Source: Amphiura filiformis
Taxonomy: Eukaryota > Echinodermata > Ophiuroidea > Amphilepidida > Amphiuridae
Direction of reading: 5' to 3'
Length of the DNA stretch: 64,000 bases
Assembly: GCF_039555335.1 (NCBI RefSeq)
Contig: NC_092640.1
Location: 39,848,295-39,912,294, forward strand
Positions within the stretch are counted from its first letter, which is position 1. The number at the start of each line of letters is the position of its first letter. This document shows positions 50,030-62,800 of the stretch, piece by piece. Both the position numbers and the translations under genes were made by a program. Below the pieces are notes generated by a model. It had not been told where the DNA came from. It did not search any database and saw only the letters and a program-made list of their open reading frames with translations.

Positions 50030-51800
50030 AATAGTGACTATGACTATAATAGCCAAAGAGCTTTGAATAGAAATAGAGTCGCAATAGATTATACAATGCT
50101 TTGTTCGTTTGATGCCGATTAGAAGTTGCGACAGGCTATTCATAAAAGTGGTACCATTGTTTCAACAAAGGGTTCCGCCATTAAATTGGTCACTGATCCG
50201 CATCATATTAACGCTCTACACAACAGGCGAGTATCAATAAGTGACCACAATACAGTCATGTGTAAAGTGGTACCATTGTTTCCACGTATCCCAAATGTGT
50301 GCTTGTGTGGGTCTGAAGTCTATAAGGAGGCTTTATCTGTCGATGCAATCATCTTTACCACCCACCTGGCTTTAGGCGCTTCATTTAAATAAATTGAATG
50401 CTCTTGCTGATCGATTACACATTAGAATGTATGAAGGCTGCCATTTCCACATACCTATATTACACTATAATGGTAATCGCTATACGTATACATGTAAGTA
50501 TAAGTATAGGCCTATAAAGGTTGTTTTTAAGAAATTTCCATTTAATTTTATTTTAAGAAGGAGATTGGTATAGAAATAGTGGTGTTCCCAAAGAGGGGAG
50601 GGGGTTGGGAAGGGGCAGATTCACCACTGTGAGAAGTCTTTGGAGGGGAGGAGAGAGGAAGAGGGGAGGAGGGGATATGGAGAATGAGAGAGGGCTGGAA
50701 GAAGGGAGAAATGAAAAGATATAATAAAGACAAGTAGATAAATAGAAATACGGAAAATGATGGGAATGAGAGAGGGAGGGTGAGAGGGGACAAGGAGAGC
50801 GAGGGAGTGATAAAGTGTAAGCCTTGGAAAGAATAAGTACAGAGAAGGGAAAAGAAAGGAATGATGAATACATTTAATAATAATTATTAGGCCTATATAA
50901 TAACTAAACACATAACAGCACTGGGCAGCCATTCGATGATGTCAATGCCTTTATTAGATTCACGTAATTAAAACGCCCGGTCAGATGTATTTCACACCTG
51001 CCAAACACAAGTCACCCAATTTCAAAACTGGACGTTGAATGTACACTCTCATGAATATTGATTGGCAACATTTTCCAATATGTCAGCGCTCTAATCGGAA
51101 ACAATAGACCCTGCAGAGCGTTGATAATAGCCAACTTTATAAGTCGTGCAACCCTAGTGGAAAGTATAACAGGTTTGTATTGTTGAGTAATACTAAGGAA
51201 TTCAAAGTTACTTTATATGTATACATGAAATATGAAAAAGGACAAGCAAACAAACAGAAGTATTTGAAATACATTATAAGCATGTAGTAGTTTTATTGTA
51301 ATTCTGAATTTTTCTTACTAATGTAAGAATTAATGGGACAAATAATGAATGAAAAGTGTTCTCTTTTTCAAATTCTTTCAAACACTGTTGATTACATTGA
51401 CATTATCTGAACAGCATTTTCTTTTAATTTTTCTCCAAAGAGTGTAAAATAGGATGTTGATATACTGAACTTTTTGAGGATATGTGGGCCATGGTCAGAA
51501 ACTCTGGCTACTTTTTTGGATGGTGTTTAAGGTTATATATTCAGGTCAAAGGTCATGTGAGGCCAACTTGTAAAATACCATTAAAGACTTTTGGTTAAAA
51601 TTGGCCTCATATGAACAGTTTATAAATCCTACTGCAACCATTATTATGTTTTGATGAGTTCAAGTTTTGATGAGATTCATCAAAACATAATAATGAATGC
51701 AATTGGATGTGAACTATTCATGTGAGACCAGATTTTTGTTTTTCCAGCCTATTTACAAGTTGATCTCAAATGACATTATGTGACCTTGAACACCACCATT
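50030..51800. other. Intergenic; purine-rich tract
   Basis: 50600-50850 is a GGGAGGAG/GAGAGGG purine run. A repeated GTGGTACCATTGTTTC (about 50148, 50266) lies in an 88-codon open frame without recognisable motifs. No gene is supported. Confidence 0.5.
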
Positions 51801-51807
51801 ACATGAC

Positions 51808-52050
51808 CGACGTGGTGGCCTAGTGGTTAGAGTGTCCGCCTCACGATCGGGAGGTCGAGGGTTCGAATCCTGGCCGGGCCATACCAAAGGCTTTAAAAAT
51901 GGTACCTACTGCCTTCTTGCCAGGCATTCGGCATTGAAAGAATGGAGTAAGGAAAGTTAAACACATGGCTACCAGTGGACTAACCCCCTGCTGCAGCTTT
52001 TCTGTTTGCAGACATGTGGCCTAGGGTTATGAAACGGAGATAGTAACTTT
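51808..52050 (+). mobile_element. tRNA-derived SINE
   Basis: 73-nt tRNA-like head with A box GTGGCCTAGTGGTTAGAG and B box GGTTCGAATCC. A body with GGCATTCGGCATTGAAAG and CCCCTGCTGCAGC follows. Stems of the head are close to a real tRNA, so it is fairly young. Confidence 0.75.
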
Positions 52051-52769
52051 ATTACATGAAAGCACCCATAATAAAGATTTGGCCCAAGTTTGATAAGAAA
52101 ATTGGATCGATTGAGTCCATATTTTTGGGTCGAGCTATGAGTTTTAAAATCTCATAGCATGATCAATAAATATTGGGTGTAAAACACTGATGATCCAATT
52201 TTATCATTATTATGTTAATGATCCAATATTTTCACACATTTGGATTCATTAAAACATAATAACGGGTAAAATTGGTCGCCAATTTCAGTTTGCCAGCGTT
52301 TTTAAAAGACTCCAGCGGGTGCCAGATATTTTTTTTTTTTTTTTAAATGTGTATAAAGTATAGGACGGAAGATTCTCAAAGCATAATAATGGTTACAAAA
52401 GGATTTGAACTGTTCATATGAGACCAAAAAGCCTTCATAATCATAATTGTTGACGGACACACTGACTGACTGACGCACGCACAACTTCGTGATGACATAG
52501 GTCTGCTCCTTCGGACGACCTAAAAACATCAAAAAATAAATTGTGGACATTGTGGTTTTATAAATTGACACTGCATACTGCTGATTTATGATACAGAAAC
52601 TGAGTCCATATATAATGGATTGAAATTTGACTAGTCTTCTTATTATTAAATCATTAATGCAAATGTCAATTTCAAAATGCATGTGAAAAGAGCAGAGTAA
52701 TCTGGTATTTTAGTAAATCACATGTTTCCCTGCATAGGCCGTGTTAGTTTTTTAAATTCATCCTGCATA

Positions 52770-52978
52770 CTGTAAAAGTCAATATTTTCGCGAGAAGATA
52801 TTTTCGCGATTTTGAACATTTTGTCAATTGCGCGAGAATTAAATTTCGCGGTTTTGATATTGATACAATAGAAACTTAATGCAAAAGGTTATTTTCGCGA
52901 GTTTTTATTTTCGCGATTTTATGTCCACTCTCGAAATTGGCGAAAATAAAAACCTCGCGAAAATTTCTACTTTTACAG
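52770..52978. mobile_element. TA-flanked MITE with TTTTCGCGA repeats
   Basis: Ends CTGTAAAAGTCAATATTTTC and ...ATTTCTACTTTTACAG with TA on both sides. Six TTTTCGCG/CGCGAAAA motifs inside. 209 bp, non-coding. Confidence 0.8.
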
Positions 52979-52989
52979 TATAAATAACA

Positions 52990-53834
52990 AAATAGTTAAT
53001 CCTCATGTGGTTGCATCTCATACTTTTGCAACAATGTCTTATAAGCTTAGCCCAAAAAAAATCTGTACAAACTCTATGATAAATAGACTATATTTACATA
53101 CATGAATCATATTTTACATAACATTCACTTGTTTAAAAATGAAACATTTATAAATAATAAATAAAATCATACAGGAATGCTTTTATGATATATGGACGGA
53201 AATATTTGATTATAAAAAATATCTTAAAATTACAAAAATCATGTGCATCTATATATATTTACAGATGTCTAAACTAATTTTGCTCAGGGCCAAACATGGC
53301 TACATCCTCTTGTTGAGAGACTGATTCTCATTGCCTATCACAAATGGTCACATGTCACATTGGTCCCCTGGTCACAGTAGAGAACCCTTATCTATAAACA
53401 ATTGCATTTTGGTTAGGGAACAAACCAAAAGACTGATGATGTCCTATGAACAAAACTGTAACGAAAGTGTGAAGCATTGAAAATTCCAGACCAGAATTCC
53501 AGAATTAAAGGTGTCCGTCCACTATGTCCAAAAGGCTCGCTATGTCAAAAATATAGTTCACTATGTCGCATAGGAAAAAAGATTTGCTATGTCGAACATG
53601 ACATAACGTTAGCTAGGGTTAGGGCTTGGTTAAGGGTTAAGGGTTAGAGTCAACATAACAAACCTTATTTTTGACATAGCGACCCTACAACAAAGTGGGC
53701 TGTAAACGCATAAACTGCCCCTAGTCAACATCGTTGCTGACTATATCATAACTAAAAGCCTTTATCTTGAAAGATACTACAATTCAAGAATCCTGATATA
53801 CCTTCAACATGGAAAACATTTGACACTGGTGGCG
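52990..53834. other. 3' flank of the minus-strand gene; small foldback with telomere-like tract
   Basis: 53541-53690 is bounded by CGCTATGTCAAAAATA and TTTTTGACATAGCG. Inside, 53613-53650 reads as degenerate GGGTTA repeats. The rest is AT-rich 3' flank; no clear poly-A signal was chosen. Confidence 0.5.
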
Positions 53835-56800
53835 CTATCTCCACAGATCACCATCCCTATCATCCTCTTTGTTAGAGGTACTCTTTACCATCTCACTTAA
53901 AGTCATCCCGTTAATCCTCAACTCATCGTCTACGGATGACGCACTATTGGGAACCTCCCTAACCTTAAGTGCCTGTTCTGATGCTTTGGTGGAATGCACT
54001 TTAGCTATATCATTTGACTTATTCAACATCGACTGATTATCTTCACTATTCCTGATCGAAGGTACAATAAAGGCACCGACAATGTGATTCGAGCTTTGAC
54101 CTTCACCTCTTCTGTTTTCATGTTTCACATTTTGTTTTTGATTGGAGGCACTTCTATCCCCTACATTAAAATGATTATACAACACAGCCGCAGCACCTAC
54201 TCTTGCACTTTTATACTTCTCCGGATCTTTTGTTGGTTGTATTTGATGATGGCGTAGGCGCCCATGATAAGTAGGCGGTAAAAGATCGTAAGATTTAGCG
54301 ACACTTGACGCAACAGTCCTACTGCTCAAAGTACTCGCTGTTTCTACTGCATTCCCCTTCTCGTCTTTCAAATCATCTTTGGTTCCCACTGAATTGGTAG
54401 CCGGTTCCTCCTGGATGACACTATCGGTTGCATCACTGCATCTTCTCCCTTCTAATAGCAACAGTGGCTTTAGGCTTGTACCTTTGTCAGATTTCTTCTT
54501 GGCCTTTGATTTACGTTCAGCCCCATCACGTTTAGTCCCCGCTTGAGCAAGTGCATCACAGTTCTTACTGTGTGATCCTTGACCAACTTTGGACTTCGAG
54601 CTAGATAGACGGCGTATGGCTTCGGGTGACGGTTGTCGCTCACGTTTTTGCTTTGGTTTCTGTAAGAAAATGATAAAAAGTATTTTAGATTTTGAGGGCA
54701 CATTATTATTTTCCACAAGTTGTTCGTCCAGGAATGAAACATCCATTTCCTTGACCACAATTTTGAATCCGTACCTCTGGGTGTCCTACACTATAATCAG
54801 CTCATAATAGGCAAGAATTGAAAGTCCCAACTTACGCCCATCTAATTCACAAAAGCGTTCATCAGTCTCGCAATACGCAAAGGGCAGTTCGTGTACGTGT
54901 TTCACCCAGCCATGTGTATAGTATGCTGTAAGCAATCCACAATGTTACACTAGTCCCGCCTATTGCAAGCTGATCCATAGTAAAAATAAATTTTCTTTCT
55001 GAGCTATCAAAGACCCTTGTAATATCTAAGACAAAGGGTGGGCAACCTACAGGGCATAGCGCCCCCCTCCCACAGATATTTTCAGGAATAAAATGGGGAA
55101 GGCAAAGAGTAAAGTGTCATTAATATGACTGAAAATGGGACAAATAGTTGACAACTGGGAACCGATAGCACACAATTAATTAATTAACTTTTGCTAGGAG
55201 GGGGTGGTGGGTAAAAATGTTGATTATATTTCTCGTATGAATCCATTCTAGTACTGCTTATAATGATGAAATCAAAACTCAACCGCCGGTCGAGTTTTGA
55301 TTTCATCCCTAAGCAACCTAAGTACAGATGCAATGTTCATCAAGGATGCATGCACTCATGAAAACAATGAACTTAGGATTTTGACAGAGAAGATATTTTA
55401 CATATATTTTCCCAAAATGCATTGCTTCCATTTCAATTCTCGGGACTGATTTGCTATCCAGTGCAACAGTAACTCAATGAATAAAGCACATCCAGATCTT
55501 GCAAACTATGTTTATTTCTTGACTATCGATCCATGTTTAGCCCGTCTATTCTCAACTTGAAAACAAATGGTACCTGTACAAGGTACATAATTAGAAGTGC
55601 CATTTGATGAAATGAGGTGATGTGTCATGCAGGCTGGGAAATAAGAAGCGCCAGACCAGGGGCTACTTTGTAAAAAAAATATCCCCTGGTTCACAGGGTT
55701 TTACAGGGAACCAGGGGCTATTTTCAATGTACCAGGAGCTATTCAATGGATGGGAAAATCTGTTGTGTATATTTTGATACCTCACTCAATCAGGCTGGGA
55801 AATAATTAGCGCCGGACCAGGGTCTACTTGCCCCTGGTTCACGGGTTTTTACAGGGACCCAGGGGCTATTTTCATTGAACCAGGGACTAAATGGCCCCTG
55901 GCCCCCACTTATCTCCCAGTCTAGTATCATGTTGCAAAGGATTCTGGGAAGGTTAAGATATCTTTTCTGGGATTCTGCTATCCACTACAAACATGCCAAC
56001 TTCAAGATCTCAGTAATGTTTTGAGAAAGAATGCCGCAAGTATTGCATGCAATGGAATGAAAGATAAGACAGTGATACAAAACTAATAACATACCTTTGT
56101 TGTAACACCAGGAGCTTTAGTGTTGTTATTAGCATTGATGCTATCAAGGTTGAATCGTGGCAAGTGTTGGCGAATCTGTTCTTTTAGTTTTTGCATCCTT
56201 CGCTCCTCCTGTGAATCAAGAAATCAGGTTTTTATATTAAGAGACATGGTCTGATTTTTCATGTTCTGTTTTCTATCTTAGATTGAGGCCTACTATTAAA
56301 ACAATGTTTCCAAATTTTGAGTTTTATTGCTGAATGCTCCAATGGTTTTGATATGACTGAGAAGCAAAAATGTGTATTACAATGCACCATAGGATAATAC
56401 ATACACTTCCGGTGTGGTTACCACAAATCGCTATGTTTTTGTTCACACCATTTAAACAAAAAATATCTCGAGCGTTAAATTTCACTGCGGTATTGAGAAA
56501 AATTTGAGCTTTCTTTATACCAAAATCTCAGTTTTGATGATCAAAAATTTTGTTAAAGTTTTGTACGTTTACTCTTCAGATCCACTGCAATGTGTCTCAT
56601 TTCACATAATAGCTAGGAATAAATACTAAGCTCATCTCAAGTGGAGATCACTTCCAATCATCCCCAGGTCACATTGGTAAAGAATGTATTCCTAAATCAT
56701 ATCACTTGGGATGATTTGAAGTGACCTCCACTCGAGATGAGTCTGATATTTAATATTCTTAGCTATTATGTGAAATGAGACACATGTAGCAGCCGACAAG

Positions 56801-59800
56801 TGCATTGTTTTGATATGGATGTACACAAATATGTGACCCATCACATCGAAACACGGCAGTTGTCGGAAACCCACATTTAAAGATAATGAAGAAAATGTGC
56901 CCCGAAAAATAAAGAAAATAATAAGGAATTTGAATTCTATTTGTCACATAAAATCACCATTCTACATGCAACATCAATGGAAGAGGTGTAATTTTAAAGC
57001 TTAAAAACAGTCCTTTAGGCTGGTAAAGAAACCAACAAGTTCATTTTTGACGACAACTGCCGTGTTTCGATGTGATGGGTCACATATATCCTACCTATCT
57101 CAATATGCAAGAGGTGTGAGGCTAATATAAAAATACTATAGTATGATATGAGTATAGCTTACCAGTGTTTCTATTTCATATTGTAAACTATCCAATATAT
57201 TCTGTCTCTCCAGGACATCTTTCTCAGACACAACAGCTCTGGTTTGTGGTCGTGAAGCGTCAGGTGCCTGTAGCTGCCAAGGCCTACCCATACGACTGCT
57301 ATTCTCTGGAGCTGTACGAATGTTTCTGCCTGGATCGGCAAAGGTAACCCTCGGAGATGGGGATGGGGATGACAATGCTCCACATGGTGCTGACTGTAGA
57401 ACTGAAATGAAACACAAATTCATCAGGTTAACAAAATTGTATGATGATACTTTTTTGAAGCATAAAACAGTAGGAAATACAGTAGATTAAAACAAACTTT
57501 TCATTGTCTCAGAAAATAAAAGTTGTACTCTACGAAATAAAGATCTACATTGTTTGCAGAAATTGCAAAATAAATATGCACGTTTGACATGTCTCAAATC
57601 AAAATTAGAACATGTTACTCCTCTCTTGAGCCAACTTCATTAATGGCTACCTGTCAGTGAGAGGATTGTGTATGAGATGTTACTATACCTCATAAATATT
57701 TATTAGGTAATCCAGACATCTTATTGGTTAATAACGCCAGCGTCCGAGTACGGTATTTTGACTACTTCCTCGTGCCTGTGCATTTACGCGCACACAGGAA
57801 AGTAGTAAAAACTCCGCACCCCTACTACCACACGGTATCTCGACCCAGCGTCACCGTTCCTTCAGACGTAGCGTTATGCTACACAACGGCGATTCTGCAG
57901 ATGCGTTTATCGTGAAAATGGCGTCTGCTGCAGTTATTTTGCCGAGATTACCGAGGGATAATAACACGCTAATTAGACGCTTTTATGAAACAAAATGTTA
58001 TTTATGGAAAGTTAAAAAGAAAATTAAAATAATGTAGGTCAAAATCTAAATATTAATTGAACAGAAATCCTCCAATAAAATTAGGTAAGCAAAATATTAA
58101 ACTTATTTACCATGCCGGCCGGCACGTTGACTGGTGTGTTTTGACTTTTGTTTACGATTTTACCGTGATAGTGAAAATATTTATGAGGTATAGTAAAACA
58201 AATACAACATGTTTCATTTGGAAGTAGTCAAAACTACTGGTCCTCGGTGTTGATGATTTGACTACTTCCCTCCGCTGGCGCCGGGAAGTAGTCAAATCAT
58301 CCATCACCTCGGGACCAGTAGTTTTGACTACTTCCCCTCAAAACATGTTGTATTTGTATATTGCTTTATGTGTTTCAGTTTCTGAATGAGCTCTCTCCCC
58401 AGGACATAAATAACTGCATCACTGTGAAACGACCATCATAGGGGGCAATGAAGACCCACTAGGCGAATGGCATTTCCTTCTTCGTGCCTCTTTCCTAGAA
58501 GAAGATATAGCCTTGTCAGTGGCAGCTCCACGTTTGTGGAGCACCTTACCGGATCATATCAATATGCTGCTGCTCTTGAATCATTCAAAGCTATGCTCAA
58601 GAGTCATCAGAATCCTCAACATGATTATCCATACATGTACATGTATGTGGACAATGTCCATATCTCATATCCATTGAAATGGGAATAGTACCAGATTCTT
58701 CTTTTTCACTATGACCAAACAATCTGTTGCACTTGCCCACCACTGGCACATATTATATTATATCCATAGAATTAGAGAAGGAGAACCAGCACTCGACCAC
58801 CATCTTGATACAGGCATGGATCAAAAATTTGGGGCATTTATTTTCTCTCAGATTGCGCTTGTGGCAATCGTTGTCATGTAATCACGACATGGATGATGGG
58901 TACATGTACATTTGAGAGATGCACTTGATGCAACCTGCATGGGATACCAAGACGCTTCAGATGAGACGCAAAATTGTTTTCGTTCATCTCTGCACACCGT
59001 CAAGGACCCTTATACACTCAATTTTCTCCCCATAGCTGACAGCACTATAATATGTGGCAGTATAGTAAGTCCAGGTTCTCTCTGATGAATAAGTCTTTTC
59101 AATGTCTGATGCTCATTCAGTTACAGAAGCTTCACATAGTGTTTTTGCCTCCCCGCATGTATCACCATTACATTTACACTGTTTACACATATTGGAGGGC
59201 CCACTCTCCTTTCTCAACATTAAAATAGTCACATCAACAAAAAGAGATTCAATGAGCTGCAGATGCTCACGCACAACCCCTGCTTTGTGTGGAAATTAAT
59301 GTTGGTGTATACAATTTTCTTGATATCTTAAAATTAAATCTTCAAGCAGTTTTGACAAGCAAATGGTATATAATTTTTTTATCTCTTTACATTACGTATG
59401 TCCAATGTAGCTATTTCCGAATCTCACAGGGCGTCGTTTTTCAAGCGTATCATTCCCCTGTGGAATCAACTTCCTCTCACAATTAGATCCACTGTCAACA
59501 TGTCCTCTTTTAAGAGCCAGCTCTCTGAGTAGTATAAGAACAAACTAGAGGAGAATTTTGATCCTTACAACACATGCTCTTGGGTTACATGTTGCCAGTG
59601 TTCTGATTGTAGGCTTGTGTAGGTTTTCTTTTGTTCTTCTCAATTTTTCGGGAGGTGTCCTCATTGTTTTGATCTTTGGTGGGACTGTCCTAGAGGTGCT
59701 TTGCACCTGTTAGTCCTTGCATTTCACTGGTGCAAAATTTTATCTACTTATTTTTACTCTTTTTTTTGTATGTACTTTTGAATATTCATGTGCAATATAT

Positions 59801-62800
59801 TTTGATGTTATATTATAATTATTGTACATACTAGTGATAAAGTGTTATAAATAAAAAAAATAAAAAATTCAAAATCACCCTACCTTTTCTGTCATGAATA
59901 GCTTGCAGTAGTTTGATTCTTGGATCTTCCATGAACGGTATTGAAGATAACGCATCCTGTAACAACATGATAAACATAAAACACTTACATTTATTCCTGA
60001 AGTTAAGAATGACATCCAACTAGACCCGATCCCTACCAAGAAATTTGAAATTTTTTTGGAACCCAGCCCGTCTGGCTGTCTGACCTGAGTTTTTTGTGGA
60101 CTGTACAGGACCTGGCCGAGGTTGACAATCCCAAATTGGAGCAGGATCTGATCCGACCTGATATTATATTCCATTTATCTATGCCAAAGATGAGTCATGA
60201 CATTTTGATTACAAGCATACTGTATGTAATATCTTAGTGTCAGTATGTTTGATTTCAGTGGTGTCCATGACAACAAAATATCTGAGTGTTTCGCTCTTGA
60301 GTTTCTTTTGAATGTGGGTTTCTGGCCAAATTAACCTCAAATTTGGCCATTTTAACCTAAAAAGTGTCAATTTTTGCATGCTTTGTGCGCATGTATTCCA
60401 CTTTTGCACCATATTTTACCAGTTTAGCTTCAATATGCCAAAAAATTGTGTGTGCTTTGTGTGCATTTGTACCATAAAATTATTCTGTCACAAAAAGGTG
60501 ATGCATTTACTATATATTTCAATTTTTTTTCCAAACTTCATCCCCCCCATGTCAAAAATAAATCTACGCCACTATGCCAGTGCAGCTAATTCCAAGGTAT
60601 CAGTACTTTTTGGATTATTTGAAAAACTGGTAATAAGGTTCATGATTCTGTTAGTTTTCATGATTAGTAAATCTATGTTAGCATTTATCTTTACCTACCA
60701 ACTAAAAGGCTTGCTAAAAAACCTGTTAGATTCACAACAATCAAAACATGCTAGCAAAACTTCATGTAAAAGGGAAATTGAACATTGGACTATTCCAGTT
60801 GAATTCCATATACCCCCAATGGAAGACATGACCTTAATCTTCCACATAAGGAGTGTGAATTTCAAATAGGGTTACCAGAATGGGTGACTTAATTTAAGAT
60901 TTATACCCCCTGTGTGGGAGATTAAGGTCATGTCTGTCATAAGGGTGTATTTCAATTTGAATAACCCAATATAAAATGCTAGATTTAAACAAGGAAATAA
61001 GATTCCTTTTCACATGCCTTGCGCTTAATTACGCAGTGGGCTGTTGATTGCCAGCTCACAAGATCTGCCGATAGTCTGCAAACAGTATTAAGCCCCTCCC
61101 AATTCGCAAATGCTGAAGCATGTACTCTGTGTAAAAAGAATATTCTTTAGGCATGGCTGGTACAGCCTGGAAAATCAATATCAGTTATTGAGACAATACA
61201 AATACACCCCCAACAAATGCCTTATACTCATGTTAGATCACGTTTGGAGAAAAAAATTAAAATTAATATTAGAATAGCCTGTCAAACATTAGTTCTTTTT
61301 TATGTTAATTATCTATGTTAACCGCTGAATTAAAACCAGAGAACCTGCACTCAACAACCATCTTGATCTTGATACACGCATGGGCATTGGGGATATTAAG
61401 TGTTTTGCTCGAAATGCATCACTAACTACTAGTGCGATACTAAACACACATAATGGTGTGACAAACTAACTGGTCTAAGGAGCGACGCAATGCATTATAG
61501 TGTTACCATCGACAAGGACCCGAATCTTATCCCCATAACTGGCCGTGCTATTGCACATGGCGGTATAGGGAGTCCCGGTTCTCCTTATTAATTCTGTGGT
61601 GTATAACACGTCTACATAATTATGCTACCAAAATACTTCATTTAATTAAAACATTACTCTTTCCTATATTAAAATCTAACACACCTAGTTCTGCTACTGA
61701 AAACAAACAATACTTCAATTGATTATTACCTCTCCACTGTTTGTGCTGGTGATTGACCTTGTTTGTGACCTAGGTCGTGACCTGGTCCGTGAATTGGATC
61801 TTGATCCAGGCCTTGACCTGGGGGTCGGAGTGCGTGAGGGTGCAGATAACGGGCGTGAAGAAGTTTCAAATTGGGTCTTCTGTGCGTATAAATTATGAAC
61901 AAAACTTAAAATGTGCATCAAAATACAAAGAAAAGAAAATAAGTCACTACCTCCTCAGACTTCAAATGATTTGAAACAGAATTGAATATGAAATGAAATG
62001 AAGTTATTGAAATGAAATGAAAAGTTATGAAATAAAATGCAAACTTATGAATGAAATTATGTTGTAAAATGAAATCTGCTATATAATGGAAATGATATTA
62101 TAATGTAATTGCAGTCATTTGTGATAATATAATTATTATGCAATGAAATTATACAACAAATTGAAATGAAAGCATGTAATGAAAAGAAATTTCATCAAAA
62201 CATAATAAACATTTAAAATATGCAGTGTGTGTGTGTGCAAGATGTAGGGGTGTGTGCATGTGACTGTACATACTGTAAAAACTTGATAGTTAGCATAGGT
62301 GACCATCCAGCACAACTGAGCCCTGAAGTCGCCAATCATCATTTTTGAGATATTCAACCAAAATATTCTGCTTGAAATTAGCTTTAAAATGATGTATATC
62401 ATGTCTATAATACTTGACATTTTTAAAAGTAGTGAAAAATCAATAAAACAGTCAATAAATCCTTTGTTTCCTATTATTGTTAAGTTCAATGGAGCATATC
62501 TCAATAGTGGCACTGGCAACATCCGGGCTCAGTTGTGGTGGATGGTCACATATGTGCTTACTATCGAGCACTTTTGAAAACATGAAATTGTACCAGCGCT
62601 TTACCAACTGAGGGTTGAGACACACTTTTACATGTTTACTTGTTCGCATATAACTATGTGTATCAATGATTTGCTCAAAACCCTTTACACTGTTGTGGAT
62701 GGGGCTCTTCATGTTTGCATGTTTTAAAAGTGCTTGATAGTAAGTACATATGCTAACTATCAAGTTTTTACGGTAAAAGTATGAGGAGTGTATATGTCGT

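Larger units (their letters stand above)
57470..58690 (+). mobile_element. CR1/L2-like LINE fragment, interrupted
   Basis: The first part (to about 57681) reads LQKLQNKYARLTCLKSKLEH and VTPLLSQLH, then WLPVSERIVYEMLLY, a standard stretch of CR1/L2 ORF2. The last part (about 58360-58690) reads LSVAAPRLWSTLPDHIN, the ORF2 C-terminus. The middle is two foldback insertions (57682-58188, 58192-58368). Frames are broken. Confidence 0.7.

Noticed and set aside
50126-50392. 88-codon open frame
   Set aside because: No recognisable domain, internal nucleotide repeats, no neighbouring exons; probably chance.
51808-51882. Functional tRNA gene
   Set aside because: A- and B-boxes are good, but a SINE body follows directly and the anticodon arm does not fold cleanly.
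52302-52682. 126-codon open frame on the minus strand
   Set aside because: AT-rich intergenic sequence with no family signature.
60312-60869. 185-codon open frame
   Set aside because: Covers the right part of a CAGTGGCGTA-family element and a hairpin repeat; no motif and no splice partners.
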